A DNA stretch of 64,000 nucleotides, from the NCBI RefSeq assembly GCF_019396345.1, contig NZ_JAHKRM010000034.1, positions 62,001 to 126,000 on the forward strand. Direction: 5' to 3'. The notes under the pieces were generated by a model. The model had not been told where the DNA came from. It worked only from the letters and a program-made list of their open reading frames with translations, and searched no databases. The DNA comes from Nonomuraea guangzhouensis (GTDB taxonomy: Bacteria > Actinomycetota > Actinomycetes > Streptosporangiales > Streptosporangiaceae). How positions within the stretch are numbered: the stretch's first letter is position 1; each line of letters starts with the position of its first letter. Of the stretch, positions 17,376-24,756 are shown piece by piece. Position numbers and translations under genes: made by a program.

Positions 17376-17723
17376 GTGGAGCTCAAGGTCTCGACTCGAT
17401 CACATGCCGGCCATGCGCTAGTCGCCATCACCGGTGAAATCGACCTCTATACGGCACCCCACCTGCAGGCGGAGTTCGCTCGGCTGCTGCAGGACGGGCC
17501 CAGCCGCGTGGTCATCGACATGTCCGGCGTGGATTTCTGCGATTCCACGGGGATGAACGTGCTGCTGTCCGCGCTCAAACGCGTCAAGGAGCAGGGCGGG
17601 GCGCTCGACGTCGCCGCCCCCAGGCCGGCCGTGCGTAAGATTCTGCAGGTCACCGGCCTCGATTCGGTCTTCACCGTGCATGACGAGGTGCCGCAGGAGT
17701 TCCTCATCACCGAGGGCTCATGA
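17376..17723 (+). CDS. STAS-domain anti-sigma factor antagonist
   Basis: A 115-aa single-domain SpoIIAA/RsbV-like protein. The core strand and phosphorylatable serine motif are visible (VIDMSGVDFCDSTGMNVLL, Ser in DSTG). It would bind RsbW-type kinases and release a sigma factor. The RsbW-like protein at 13299 is a candidate partner in the window, unproven. The next gene starts within its stop codon (ATGA). Confidence 0.92.
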   Translation: MELKVSTRSHAGHALVAITGEIDLYTAPHLQAEFARLLQDGPSRVVIDMSGVDFCDSTGMNVLLSALKRVKEQGGALDVAAPRPAVRKILQVTGLDSVFTVHDEVPQEFLITEGS

Positions 17724-18442
17724 CGGACACGGCGGTCATCATCCCGGCCAAGGACGAGGCCGACCGCATCGGTGCCACGGTCACCGCGGCGCTCGCCCTG
17801 CCGGGCGTCGACCTGGTCGTGGTCGTCGACGACGGTTCGACCGACCGGACGGGCCGGGTGGCGCGGGCGGCGGGAGCCAGGGTGGTCCGCCACAGCCGCA
17901 ACCGCGGCAAGGCGGCGGCCATGGAGTCCGGTGCCGAAGCCGTGCGCCTGCTCGACGGTGAGACGCCGCACCACTTACTCTTCCTGGACGCCGATCTGGG
18001 CGAGACCGCGCGGGCCGCGGCTCCGCTCATCGAGCCGGTGCGTGCCGGCACGGCCGACATGACCATCGCGGTCTTCGTCACCCGCGTCAGGCTGGGCGGC
18101 CACGGCCTGGTCGTCCGCCTGTCCAGGGACGGCATCCGCAGGGCCACCGGCTTCGACGCCGCCCAGCCGCTCAACGGTCAGCGGTGCATCACCAGAGACG
18201 CCTTCGAGGCCGCCCGGCCGCTGGCGCACGGGTTCGGCGTGGAGACGGCGCTGACGATCGACCTGCTGCGTAAGGGCTACCGGGTGGAGGAGGTCGAGGT
18301 GGAGATGACCCATCGGGCCACCGGCACGGACTGGCGGGCCCAGGTGCATCGGGCCGGGCAGTTGTGGGATGTGGCACGCGCGCTCGCCACCCGGGAGCCG
18401 CTAATCACCCAAAACCTCAACAAACTCCGCCCCAAGCGCTAG
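17720..18442 (+). CDS. Family 2 glycosyltransferase
   Basis: A 240-aa GT-A fold enzyme. It has the N-terminal nucleotide-binding strand (VIIPAKDEADRIGAT), the DDGSTDRT motif, and a DADLGE metal-binding site (DXD-like). It resembles the glucosyl-3-phosphoglycerate synthase/dolichyl-phosphate sugar transferase branch. There are no membrane helices. Co-translation with a STAS protein is odd for a glycosyltransferase. The acceptor is unknown. Confidence 0.87.
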   Translation: MTDTAVIIPAKDEADRIGATVTAALALPGVDLVVVVDDGSTDRTGRVARAAGARVVRHSRNRGKAAAMESGAEAVRLLDGETPHHLLFLDADLGETARAAAPLIEPVRAGTADMTIAVFVTRVRLGGHGLVVRLSRDGIRRATGFDAAQPLNGQRCITRDAFEAARPLAHGFGVETALTIDLLRKGYRVEEVEVEMTHRATGTDWRAQVHRAGQLWDVARALATREPLITQNLNKLRPKR

Positions 18443-18748
18443 CCCCCTGCGTCGCTAAATCCGGCAAACTTCGTCAGCTTCCCGATCCACCGGGAAAAGG
18501 GCCGTTTCCCCGCGTCGTGTTTGCCGTGGTGCGCCCGGACCGCCTCCGGGTCTCGGCAGGTCTCCGCCGGTCCGCCTCCGGGTCTCGGCCAGGTCTCCTC
18601 TGGGCCGTCTCTGGGCCGTCTCTGGGCCGTCTCTGGGCCGTCTCCGGGCCGCGTCCGGGCCGTCTCCGGGCGTCTCCGGGCCGCGTCCGCGCCGCCTCCG
18701 GGTCGCCGGCGGCGGAATTGTCGGCGTGGGCCTGTTGAATACGGGCGC
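18443..18748. other. Intergenic region dominated by short repeats
   Basis: This 306-bp gap between the glycosyltransferase and the thioesterase contains no convincing gene. Its right two-thirds consist of degenerate GGCCGTCTC-type repeats, listed separately. Confidence 0.6.
18540..18710. repeat. Tandem 11-bp repeat tract (CTGGGCCGTCT)
   Basis: Consecutive copies of an 11-bp unit CTGGGCCGTCT are seen between about 18600 and 18650. They are flanked on both sides by diverged CCGGGCCGTCT, CCGGGCCGCGT and CCTCCGGGTCTCGG units. The tract is non-coding and ends about 40 bp before the thioesterase start. Polymerase slippage is the likely origin. Confidence 0.85.
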
Positions 18749-19204
18749 ATGGACACCGAACCGCAGAGGCGTGGGCCGTTCTGGGACACGATGGCCGGGC
18801 GGGTCCCGCCGCCCGCCGCGGCCGAGACCCTGGGCTGGGAGCTGATCGAGGTGGATCCCGACCAGGGCACCATCGAGGTGGCGTTCAAGGCGAGCGAGCG
18901 GTTCGTCAATCCGATCGGGGTGATCCAGGGCGGCTTCCTCGCCGCAATGCTCGACGACACGCTGGGTCCCGCGCTGGTCGCGACGCTGCCGGAGGACCAG
19001 TTCGCGGTCACCCTCGACCTGCACGTCCAATACCTCCGCCCGGCGCGGCCGGGTCGGCTCACCGGCAGGGGGCGGGTGGTGCGGCGCGGCAGGGAGGTGT
19101 GCTTCCTGGCCGGCGAGCTCGTCGCGCCCGACGGCAAGACCGTGGCCGTGGCCACCGCGACCGCGCACCTCCAGACCCGCCGCGGTGGAGATAATGCGGT
19201 GTGA
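18749..19204 (+). CDS. PaaI/YigI-type hotdog-fold thioesterase
   Basis: A 151-aa acyl-CoA thioesterase-like protein. The hotdog motif is visible: NPIGVIQGGFLAAMLDDTLG, where the Gln-Gly-Gly replaces the usual HGG and the Asp is kept. The second half holds the paired strands VTLDLHVQYLRPARPG and LTGRGRVVRRGREV. ATG 18749 is chosen from the family N-terminus. Its stop overlaps the GTG of the RidA gene. Confidence 0.88.
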   Translation: MDTEPQRRGPFWDTMAGRVPPPAAAETLGWELIEVDPDQGTIEVAFKASERFVNPIGVIQGGFLAAMLDDTLGPALVATLPEDQFAVTLDLHVQYLRPARPGRLTGRGRVVRRGREVCFLAGELVAPDGKTVAVATATAHLQTRRGGDNAV

Positions 19205-19587
19205 TCAAACTCATCCCCATCAACGCCGACAGCGCTCCCGAAGCCCTCGGCGGCTACACGCAGGCGCTGGCGGTCGAGGGGGCGTCCAGGCTCCTGTTCA
19301 TCAGCGGTCAGATCCCGCAGACCCGGGAGGGCACGGTTCCCGAGGGCTTCGAAGCGCAGTGCAGGCTCGTGTGGTCCAACCTCCTCGCCGCCGTGCGCGA
19401 GGCGGGTCTGGAGGTGTCGAGCCTGGTCAAGGTGACGACGTTCCTGTCCGATCGCCGATACGCGGAGGCCAACGGCGCGATACGCCGCGAGGTGCTCGGT
19501 GCGCACACCCCGGCACTGACGGTGATCATCGCCGAGATCTTCGACAGCGCATGGCTTCTGGAGATCGAGGCCGTCGCCGCCGGGTGA
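19201..19587 (+). CDS. RidA family (YjgF/YER057c) protein
   Basis: A 128-aa protein of the RidA family, whose typical members hydrolyse reactive enamine/imine intermediates. Family blocks are clear (RLLFISGQIPQ, LVKVTTFLSDRR, LTVIIAEIFDSAWLLEIEAV). The usual catalytic Arg in the canonical RVE..A position is replaced here, so it likely belongs to a Rid1-7 subgroup with other activity. It is coupled to the thioesterase by a GTGA overlap. Confidence 0.9.
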   Translation: MIKLIPINADSAPEALGGYTQALAVEGASRLLFISGQIPQTREGTVPEGFEAQCRLVWSNLLAAVREAGLEVSSLVKVTTFLSDRRYAEANGAIRREVLGAHTPALTVIIAEIFDSAWLLEIEAVAAG

Positions 19588-19670
19588 GATAACGTCCCGA
19601 AATAGGCCACTAAAGTAGCCCTTGGACGAGTGTGGCCAGGGGCCACGGTCACCCTCTGGAATGGAGTGTC

Positions 19671-20486
19671 ATGAGCGATGACAGCCCTGCTGGCCAGTCC
19701 GCCTGGGACCGCATTGACACGACCATCCCTCATTCGGCCCGCGTGTGGAACTATCTGCTGGGCGGCAAGGACAACTTCGCGCCCGACCGTGAGGCCGGCG
19801 AGCTGCTGCTCCGGACATTTCCTGACTTCGCCGAGGTTGCCCGGCTGCAACGTGAGTTCCTCATCCGTGCGGTGACGTACCTGGTGGAGGAGACCGGTGT
19901 CCGGCAATTTCTGGACATCGGGACCGGCTTGCCGACGGCCAACAACATCCACGAGGTCGCCCAGCGCATCGCGCCCGAGACCCGGGTGGTCTACGTCGAC
20001 AACGACCCCATCGTGCTGGTCCACGCCCGTGCCCTGCTGACCAGCACCCATCCGGGCGTCACGGCGTACATCGACGCCGACGTGCGCGACCCCGACGTGA
20101 TCCTCGAAGGCGCGGCCAAGACGCTCGACTTCAGCCAGCCGATCGCCCTGGTGATGCTGAGCATCGCCGGGCAGCTGCCCGACGAGGACGACCCGTGGGG
20201 GATCGTCGGCCGGCTGATGGCCGCGTTACCGTCGGGCAGCTACCTGGTGCTCAGCGACGGCACCAACACCAACCCGGCCTTGATGGAGGCCGTCAGCGCC
20301 TACAACAAGGCCGCCGCCAACTCCTATCACCTGCGCGCTCCCGCCCAGATCGGCACCTTCTTCGAGGGCCTCGACCTCGTCGAGCCCGGCGTCGTCCCCA
20401 CTCCTGAGTGGCGGCGGCCGGTCGATGCGTGGGATGAGCCGGCCAAGCTGGTGAGCGCGGTGTGCGGCGTCGCGCGTAAGCCGTAG
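19671..20486 (+). CDS. DUF574 (PF04672) SAM-dependent methyltransferase
   Basis: A 271-aa protein of the actinomycete-specific DUF574 family, common in spore-forming genera. The conserved opening (DTTIPHSARVWNYLLGGKDNF), the SAM-binding strand FLDIGTGLPTANNIHEVAQ and YVDNDPIVLVHARALL are all present. ATG 19671 is chosen from the family N-terminus. The substrates of these enzymes are unknown. It is monocistronic. Confidence 0.92.
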   Translation: MSDDSPAGQSAWDRIDTTIPHSARVWNYLLGGKDNFAPDREAGELLLRTFPDFAEVARLQREFLIRAVTYLVEETGVRQFLDIGTGLPTANNIHEVAQRIAPETRVVYVDNDPIVLVHARALLTSTHPGVTAYIDADVRDPDVILEGAAKTLDFSQPIALVMLSIAGQLPDEDDPWGIVGRLMAALPSGSYLVLSDGTNTNPALMEAVSAYNKAAANSYHLRAPAQIGTFFEGLDLVEPGVVPTPEWRRPVDAWDEPAKLVSAVCGVARKP

Positions 20487-20619
20487 CGACCGCTGGACGT
20501 CCATCGGGGTGGCCGGTTGAGGCATCGCGCTCAAGCCGTACGGGTTTCCGGACATCCATTGCGCTCTCTGATCCGAACCACCTATGGTCGGCGCCGCGTC
20601 GACCACCGTTGGAGGGTGC

Positions 20620-21354
20620 ATGGAAGCGGGACGCGAACCGGGCCGCATCGCAGCGGGACGCGAGCCGAACCGCATCGAGCCGAACCGCTTCGAGGCGGGA
20701 CACGAGTCGGGTCGCTTCGCGGCGGGACATGAGCCTGGTCGTTTCGAGGCGGGGCGTGAGTCTGGTCGTTTCGAGGTGGGACGGGAGCCGGGCCGCGGAG
20801 GTGGGCAGCCGCCGGGGGTCGAGGAGTTGCTGGAGGCCACCGCGCGGGGTGACCGGGCGGCGTTCGAGCGGCTGTACGAGGCGGTGGCGCCGCGGGTGTT
20901 CGGGCTGGTGCTGCGGGTGCTTCGGGACCGGGCCCAGAGCGAGGAGGTCGCTCAGGAGGTGCTCGTGGAGGTGTGGCGCAACGCCGCCCGCTTCCAGTCG
21001 GGGCGGGGCTCGGGGCTGGCGTGGGTGCTGACGATCGCGCACCGCCGCGCCATCGACCGGGTCCGCTCGTCTCAGGCGAGCATGGACCGCGAGGAGCGGG
21101 CGGCCCGGATGGAGGTGTACCGGCCCTTCGACGAGGTGGTCGAATCCGTCGAGGGCAGGCTGGAACGCGACCGCCTGCGCCGCTGCCTCCAGGGCCTGAC
21201 CGCGCTGCAGCGAGAGTCGGTCACCATCGCCTATTACGGCGGATACTCCTATCGTGAGGTTGCTGAGCTGGTCAAAGTCCCGCTCGCGACGGTGAAGACC
21301 AGGATGCGCGACGGGCTGATCCGGCTGCGCGACTGCCTGGGGGTGGAACGATGA
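20620..21354 (+). CDS. sigK: SigK-like ECF sigma factor with repeat-rich N-terminus
   Basis: A 244-aa sigma-70 family ECF factor. Residues 1-60 are an unusual extension made of 9-residue repeats (such as EAGREPGRI and EAGRESGRF). Region sigma-2 follows (about 75-145, AFERLYEAVAPRVFGLVLRV and VLTIAHRRAIDRVR) and then sigma-4 (about 185-240, QRESVTIAYYGGYSYREVAE). ATG 20620 has GGAGGG just upstream. The anti-sigma gene begins in its stop codon (ATGA). Mycobacterial SigK responds to redox through RskA; that role here is by family analogy. Confidence 0.9.
   Translation: MEAGREPGRIAAGREPNRIEPNRFEAGHESGRFAAGHEPGRFEAGRESGRFEVGREPGRGGGQPPGVEELLEATARGDRAAFERLYEAVAPRVFGLVLRVLRDRAQSEEVAQEVLVEVWRNAARFQSGRGSGLAWVLTIAHRRAIDRVRSSQASMDREERAARMEVYRPFDEVVESVEGRLERDRLRRCLQGLTALQRESVTIAYYGGYSYREVAELVKVPLATVKTRMRDGLIRLRDCLGVER
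20626..20800. repeat. In-frame 27-bp repeats in the sigK 5' end
   Basis: A tract of about six 27-bp units with a GCGGGACGCGAACCGGGCCG-like core encodes the consensus nonapeptide E/A-A-G-R/H-E-P/S-G-R-F/I. One unit is truncated to five residues (EPNRF), showing a past in-frame loss. The repeats stay in frame throughout. Confidence 0.85.
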
Positions 21355-22265
21355 GGGGCACGACCGGCGGGTCCGATCCGCACACGCTGGTGGGCGCGTA
21401 CGCGCTGGACGCCATTGACGACGAGGTCGAGCGGCACCGCTTCGAGGACCATCTGGCCGGGTGCCCTGACTGCGCCTTGGAGATCGCGGGGTTCGCCGAG
21501 ACGGCGGCGCGGCTGGGTTCCGCTGTGGCCATCGAGCCGCCGCCCAGCCTGAAGGAGCGGGTCTTCGCCCAGATCGACCAGGTCCGGCAGGCCCCGCCGA
21601 CCGTCGCCGACCCCGCCTACGGAGACCAATCCCAGTGGCAGCCCGAGCGGCGGCCAGAGGGGTGGGCAGAGGGACGGCCGGCGGATCGGTCGGACGAGTG
21701 GTCAGGTGGGCGGCCGGCGGGGCGGTCGGAGTGGGCCGAGCGACGGACACAGCGAGGGCTACAGCGGCGGCCAGAGGGGCGGGCGCGGCGGCGGTCACGG
21801 TGGCGGCCGCTGGCGGCGGCCGTGGGGGTTGCCGCCTGTCTGGCGGCGGTCGCCGTGGTCGGTGCGGTCGCCTTGCAGGCTCGCGGCGAGCTGGAGCAGG
21901 TACGGCGGACGGAACGTGCGGTCGCCGCCGTGCTGACGGCGCCGGACTCCCGCACCGCCACGGCCTCGGCCCGGCAGGGCGGTCGCGGCACGGTGGTCGT
22001 GTCACGCTCGCAGGGCAAGATGGTCTTCCTGGCGGCGGGGCTGGCCGACCTTCCGGAAGGCAGCGTGTACCAGCTCTGGCAACTGGCCCCTGGGCAGATC
22101 AGCTCGGCCGGACTGCTCACCGCCGACGCCGCGGGCCACACCGTGCCAGTGATCACCGCACCGGGACCTGGGGTGGCCAAGATCGGCGTGACCGTCGAAC
22201 CGGCCGGCGGCTCCGCGCAGCCGACCACCAAGCCACTGTTCCTGGTGAACCTGCCCACCGCCTGA
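21351..22265 (+). CDS. rskA: Anti-sigma-K factor RskA-like protein
   Basis: A 304-aa single-pass membrane anti-sigma factor. The cytoplasmic N-terminus carries a zinc-binding anti-sigma motif H-x3-C-x2-C (HLAGCPDC). A low-complexity linker rich in Gly, Arg, Trp and Pro (about 90-150) precedes the membrane helix (about 160-182, LAAAVGVAACLAAVAVVG). The extracellular RskA domain (VYQLWQLAPGQISSAGLL) forms the C-terminus. It is coupled to sigK by ATGA. Unlike mycobacterial RskA, the N-terminal domain retains the ZAS cysteines. Confidence 0.9.
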   Translation: MRGTTGGSDPHTLVGAYALDAIDDEVERHRFEDHLAGCPDCALEIAGFAETAARLGSAVAIEPPPSLKERVFAQIDQVRQAPPTVADPAYGDQSQWQPERRPEGWAEGRPADRSDEWSGGRPAGRSEWAERRTQRGLQRRPEGRARRRSRWRPLAAAVGVAACLAAVAVVGAVALQARGELEQVRRTERAVAAVLTAPDSRTATASARQGGRGTVVVSRSQGKMVFLAAGLADLPEGSVYQLWQLAPGQISSAGLLTADAAGHTVPVITAPGPGVAKIGVTVEPAGGSAQPTTKPLFLVNLPTA

Positions 22266-22287
22266 CCGGGTGACGGCTCCTGACCCA

Positions 22288-22485
22288 GGTCGGTCATCCG
22301 GGTCCGGTCGGTCGCCCGGGTCCGGTGGGTCACTCGACTCTGGCCGGTCACCCGACTCCGATCGGTCAGTCGGGTCCGATCGGTCACCCGGGTCCGGTCG
22401 GTCACCCGACTGCGGTCGGTCAGTCGACTGCGGTCGGTCAGTCGGGTCCGGTTGGTCAGTCGGCGTCGACCGGTCAGCCGGTCCG
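22288..22485. repeat. 18-bp tandem repeat (minisatellite)
   Basis: About eleven copies of an 18-bp unit close to GGTCGGTCACCCGGGTCC are seen, with variants ending ACTGC, ACTCC or GACTC. Because 18 is a multiple of three, each frame is a hexapeptide repeat (GSGRSP-like on plus, GDRPDP-like on minus). No ribosome site or conserved flanking sequence argues for translation. Confidence 0.88.
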
Positions 22486-22586
22486 GGATCGCCCCGTTCC
22501 GGAACATCGGTCATCCGTCCGGGGGGCCGCGACGAATACCTGGTGCAGCCGCACCGGCGAGCGCGTCACCCTTGGCCATCTCGTGA

Positions 22587-22633
22587 GTGGCGCGCCGACC
22601 GGGCTGTTGTTGAACTGTAATCCGGCGCGCCAC
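22587..22633. terminator. 11-bp inverted repeat downstream of sigK-rskA
   Basis: GTGGCGCGCCG (22587-22597) pairs perfectly with CGGCGCGCCAC (22623-22633) around a 25-nt loop. It may terminate the sigK-rskA transcript after the repeat tract. Being 42 bp before the next ATG, it could instead act in the leader of the DUF305 gene. Confidence 0.45.
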
Positions 22634-22674
22634 GTATCTCCACGTGACCCATCCCCACCCCAGCAAGGGGAAGC

Positions 22675-23196
22675 ATGCGTTGGACCACGATTGCCGGCGC
22701 GCTGTTGTGCGTAGCGCTGGCCGGCGGCTGTGCCTCATCAGCGGCGGGAACGCCCGCCACCATGGCCGCCTACGACCAGGAAGACGTCCAGTTCAGCCAG
22801 GAAATGATCACCCACCATCGCCAGACCATCCAGCTGACCCAGCTGGTCGCGCAACGTACCACCACGCCGTACGTACGCGAGCTGAGCCAGAAGCTGGAGG
22901 CCAGTGAGAAGGCCGACATCGAGAAGATGTCGTCGTGGCTGAAGTCCTGGCAGGTGGCCGTTCCGGTCGAGGACGCCAAGGGCGTCGCCAAGCAGGTCGC
23001 CCAGCTGACCCCGAAGTCCGGCAAGGCCTTCGACAAGCTCTGGCTGGCGCTGATCTCGGCGCACCTCGACCACGGTGTCATGATGGCCTCGGCCGCCCAG
23101 ACCGGCGGGAAGCACGGCCCTACGATCGAGATGGCGACCCGGCTCGTCACTGAGCAGACCGCCGAGATCGCGGAGATCAAGGAGCAGCTGGCCTGA
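22675..23196 (+). CDS. DUF305 lipoprotein
   Basis: A 173-aa exported lipoprotein. The N-terminal signal ends in the lipobox LAGGC, with the acylated Cys at about 20. The mature protein has the DUF305 four-helix ferritin-like pattern with two His/Met-rich helices (FSQEMITHHRQTIQL and SAHLDHGVMMA). DUF305 proteins are often linked to copper handling, which fits the YcnI gene two genes downstream. AAGGGG precedes the ATG. Confidence 0.9.
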   Translation: MRWTTIAGALLCVALAGGCASSAAGTPATMAAYDQEDVQFSQEMITHHRQTIQLTQLVAQRTTTPYVRELSQKLEASEKADIEKMSSWLKSWQVAVPVEDAKGVAKQVAQLTPKSGKAFDKLWLALISAHLDHGVMMASAAQTGGKHGPTIEMATRLVTEQTAEIAEIKEQLA

Positions 23197-23198
23197 CC

Positions 23199-23777
23199 GT
23201 GACCAGTACCCAGGATTCGTGGCGGCAGGTGGGCGCGACGCGCGCCCGGATGCCGTTGCGCCTCGCGCGGTCGGCCTCGTTCACGGTCGTCTGCGTGGCC
23301 CTGTCCGCCATCGGGCACTGGCTGGCGGGTGGCACCGCACCCGGACCGGCCATGGTCGCGGGCGCGGGTGCCGTCGTACTGGTCGCGGCCACCGCGATGG
23401 CCGGCAGGGAGCGATCCCGGCCGCTGATCGTCGGGCTGCTCGGCACGGCGCAGGTGGGCCTGCACGTGCTGTTCGCCTCGCAGGGGGAGACCCCGCATCT
23501 GGCCGGGGTGCACGGTCAGAGCACCTGGCCCGGTATGTTCCTGTGCCATGCCGTCGCCACGCTGCTGACCGCGTGGTGGCTGGCCGGTGGCGAGGCCGCG
23601 CTCTGGTCGCTGCTGCGCCGTCTCGCCGCGCGCGCCGTACGGATCCTCCCGCCCGTCAACGACCCCATGTGGCCGCTCGCCGCTCCCGTGGCCGCGGACC
23701 TCGTTCCCGACCGGCCGCGCGAGCACATGTTGCGGTACGCGGTCGTACGGCGCGGACCTCCATTTCGTCCTGCCTGA
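23199..23777 (+). CDS. Integral membrane protein next to ycnI
   Basis: A 192-aa protein with four hydrophobic helices (FTVVCVALSAIGHWLAGG, AMVAGAGAVVLVAATAMAG, LIVGLLGTAQVGLHVLF and FLCHAVATLLTAWWLAGG). The HWLAGG, GLHVLF and LCHAVAT histidines recur in actinobacterial membrane proteins that accompany YcnI-type copper genes. The GTG lies 2 nt after the DUF305 stop codon, so they form an operon. The family has no firm function. Confidence 0.8.
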   Translation: MTSTQDSWRQVGATRARMPLRLARSASFTVVCVALSAIGHWLAGGTAPGPAMVAGAGAVVLVAATAMAGRERSRPLIVGLLGTAQVGLHVLFASQGETPHLAGVHGQSTWPGMFLCHAVATLLTAWWLAGGEAALWSLLRRLAARAVRILPPVNDPMWPLAAPVAADLVPDRPREHMLRYAVVRRGPPFRPA

Positions 23778-23845
23778 CTCACCACGACGCGAGCAATCTG
23801 CTTCAGCGTCCTGTCCGGCATTTCTGGAAACGAAGTGGAGCCCCC

Positions 23846-24586
23846 ATGCTTTACCGCCGAATCGGCACCATCGCCGCGGCAGCCCTGGCCCTCACAGTCG
23901 GCCTCTCCCTGCCCGCCCTCGCACATGTCTCTATCAACCCCGGCACCGCGGAGAAGGGCGGCTGGACCAAGCTCGCCTTCCGGGTGCCCAACGAGCGTGA
24001 CGACGCCTCGACCACCAAGCTCGTGGTCACCTTCCCCACCGATCACCCCCTGCCCTTCGTCTCGGTCAAGCCCGTGCCCGGTTGGAAGGCCGAGCTGACC
24101 GAGGGCAAGCTGCCCGAGCCCATCGTCGCCGACGATGGGGACAAGGTCACCGAATCCGTCCTGAAGATCACCTGGACCGGCGGCAAGATCGAGCCGGGAC
24201 AGTTCCAGGAGTTCGAGGTGTCGGTCGGGCCGCTGCCCAAGGACGTGGATGAGATCGCCTTCCCCACCGAGCAGACCTACTCCGGTGGCGAGGTCGTCAA
24301 GTGGGCGGATGAGCCCAAGGCCGACGGCACCGAGGCGGAGCACCCGACGCCCACGCTGAAGCTGGTGGCGGCGGCCTCCGGCGACGAGCACGCCGGGATG
24401 GCCATGCCCGCGGCGGCTCCGCCCTCCGCGCAGTCCGCCCAGAGCGTCGCCATGATGAAGCAGGCCGCCTCGTCGTCGACGTCCGACGGCACCGCCCGGA
24501 TCATGGGCGTGGCCGGCATCATCGTCGGCCTCGTGGGCGGCGGCATCGGGCTGGTCGGCTTCAGACGGCGCTCGACGGCCGCTTAG
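23846..24586 (+). CDS. YcnI-family (DUF1775) copper-binding membrane protein
   Basis: A 246-aa protein with a Sec signal peptide ending ALA-HVSINPG, so the mature N-terminus is His1, the copper ligand known in YcnI. The DUF1775 beta-sandwich follows, with the conserved KLAFRVPNERDDA and the Trp of VKPVPGWKAEL. A Met/His/Ala-rich linker (HAGMAMPAA) leads to a C-terminal membrane anchor and RRRS tail. It is third in the DUF305-membrane-YcnI operon and likely binds copper at the cell surface. Confidence 0.93.
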   Translation: MLYRRIGTIAAAALALTVGLSLPALAHVSINPGTAEKGGWTKLAFRVPNERDDASTTKLVVTFPTDHPLPFVSVKPVPGWKAELTEGKLPEPIVADDGDKVTESVLKITWTGGKIEPGQFQEFEVSVGPLPKDVDEIAFPTEQTYSGGEVVKWADEPKADGTEAEHPTPTLKLVAAASGDEHAGMAMPAAAPPSAQSAQSVAMMKQAASSSTSDGTARIMGVAGIIVGLVGGGIGLVGFRRRSTAA

Positions 24587-24756
24587 CGCGTCACCCTCGG
24601 GCCGCACTTGACCGGCCGCCTGGCGTGCCCGCCTCGGGCCACAGGGCGGGCGTCGAGCGCGTCAGCGACAACCGTTCAGCCCCGCTTCCGATGAGTTTCC
24701 GGTGGCTGACCTGTCCGTACCTGTGACAGCGGTAGCAGCAGGCGGAGGGAGCGGGG

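Larger units (their letters stand above)
22266..22674. other. Repeat-filled intergenic region after rskA
   Basis: This 409-bp gap holds the 18-bp repeat tract (22288-22485), then a long inverted repeat (22587-22633), then the promoter of the DUF305 lipoprotein gene. Reading frames are open on both strands only because the repeat lacks stops, so no gene is called. Confidence 0.6.

Noticed and set aside
18540..22485. CRISPR array as an explanation of the repeats
   Set aside because: The repeats are contiguous units of 11, 18 and 27 bp with no unique spacers, and no cas gene is present.
22002..22514. Minus-strand frame with a DRPDPGDR-type repeat protein
   Set aside because: It arises from the 18-bp repeat, overlaps the conserved 3' part of rskA and has no start signal.
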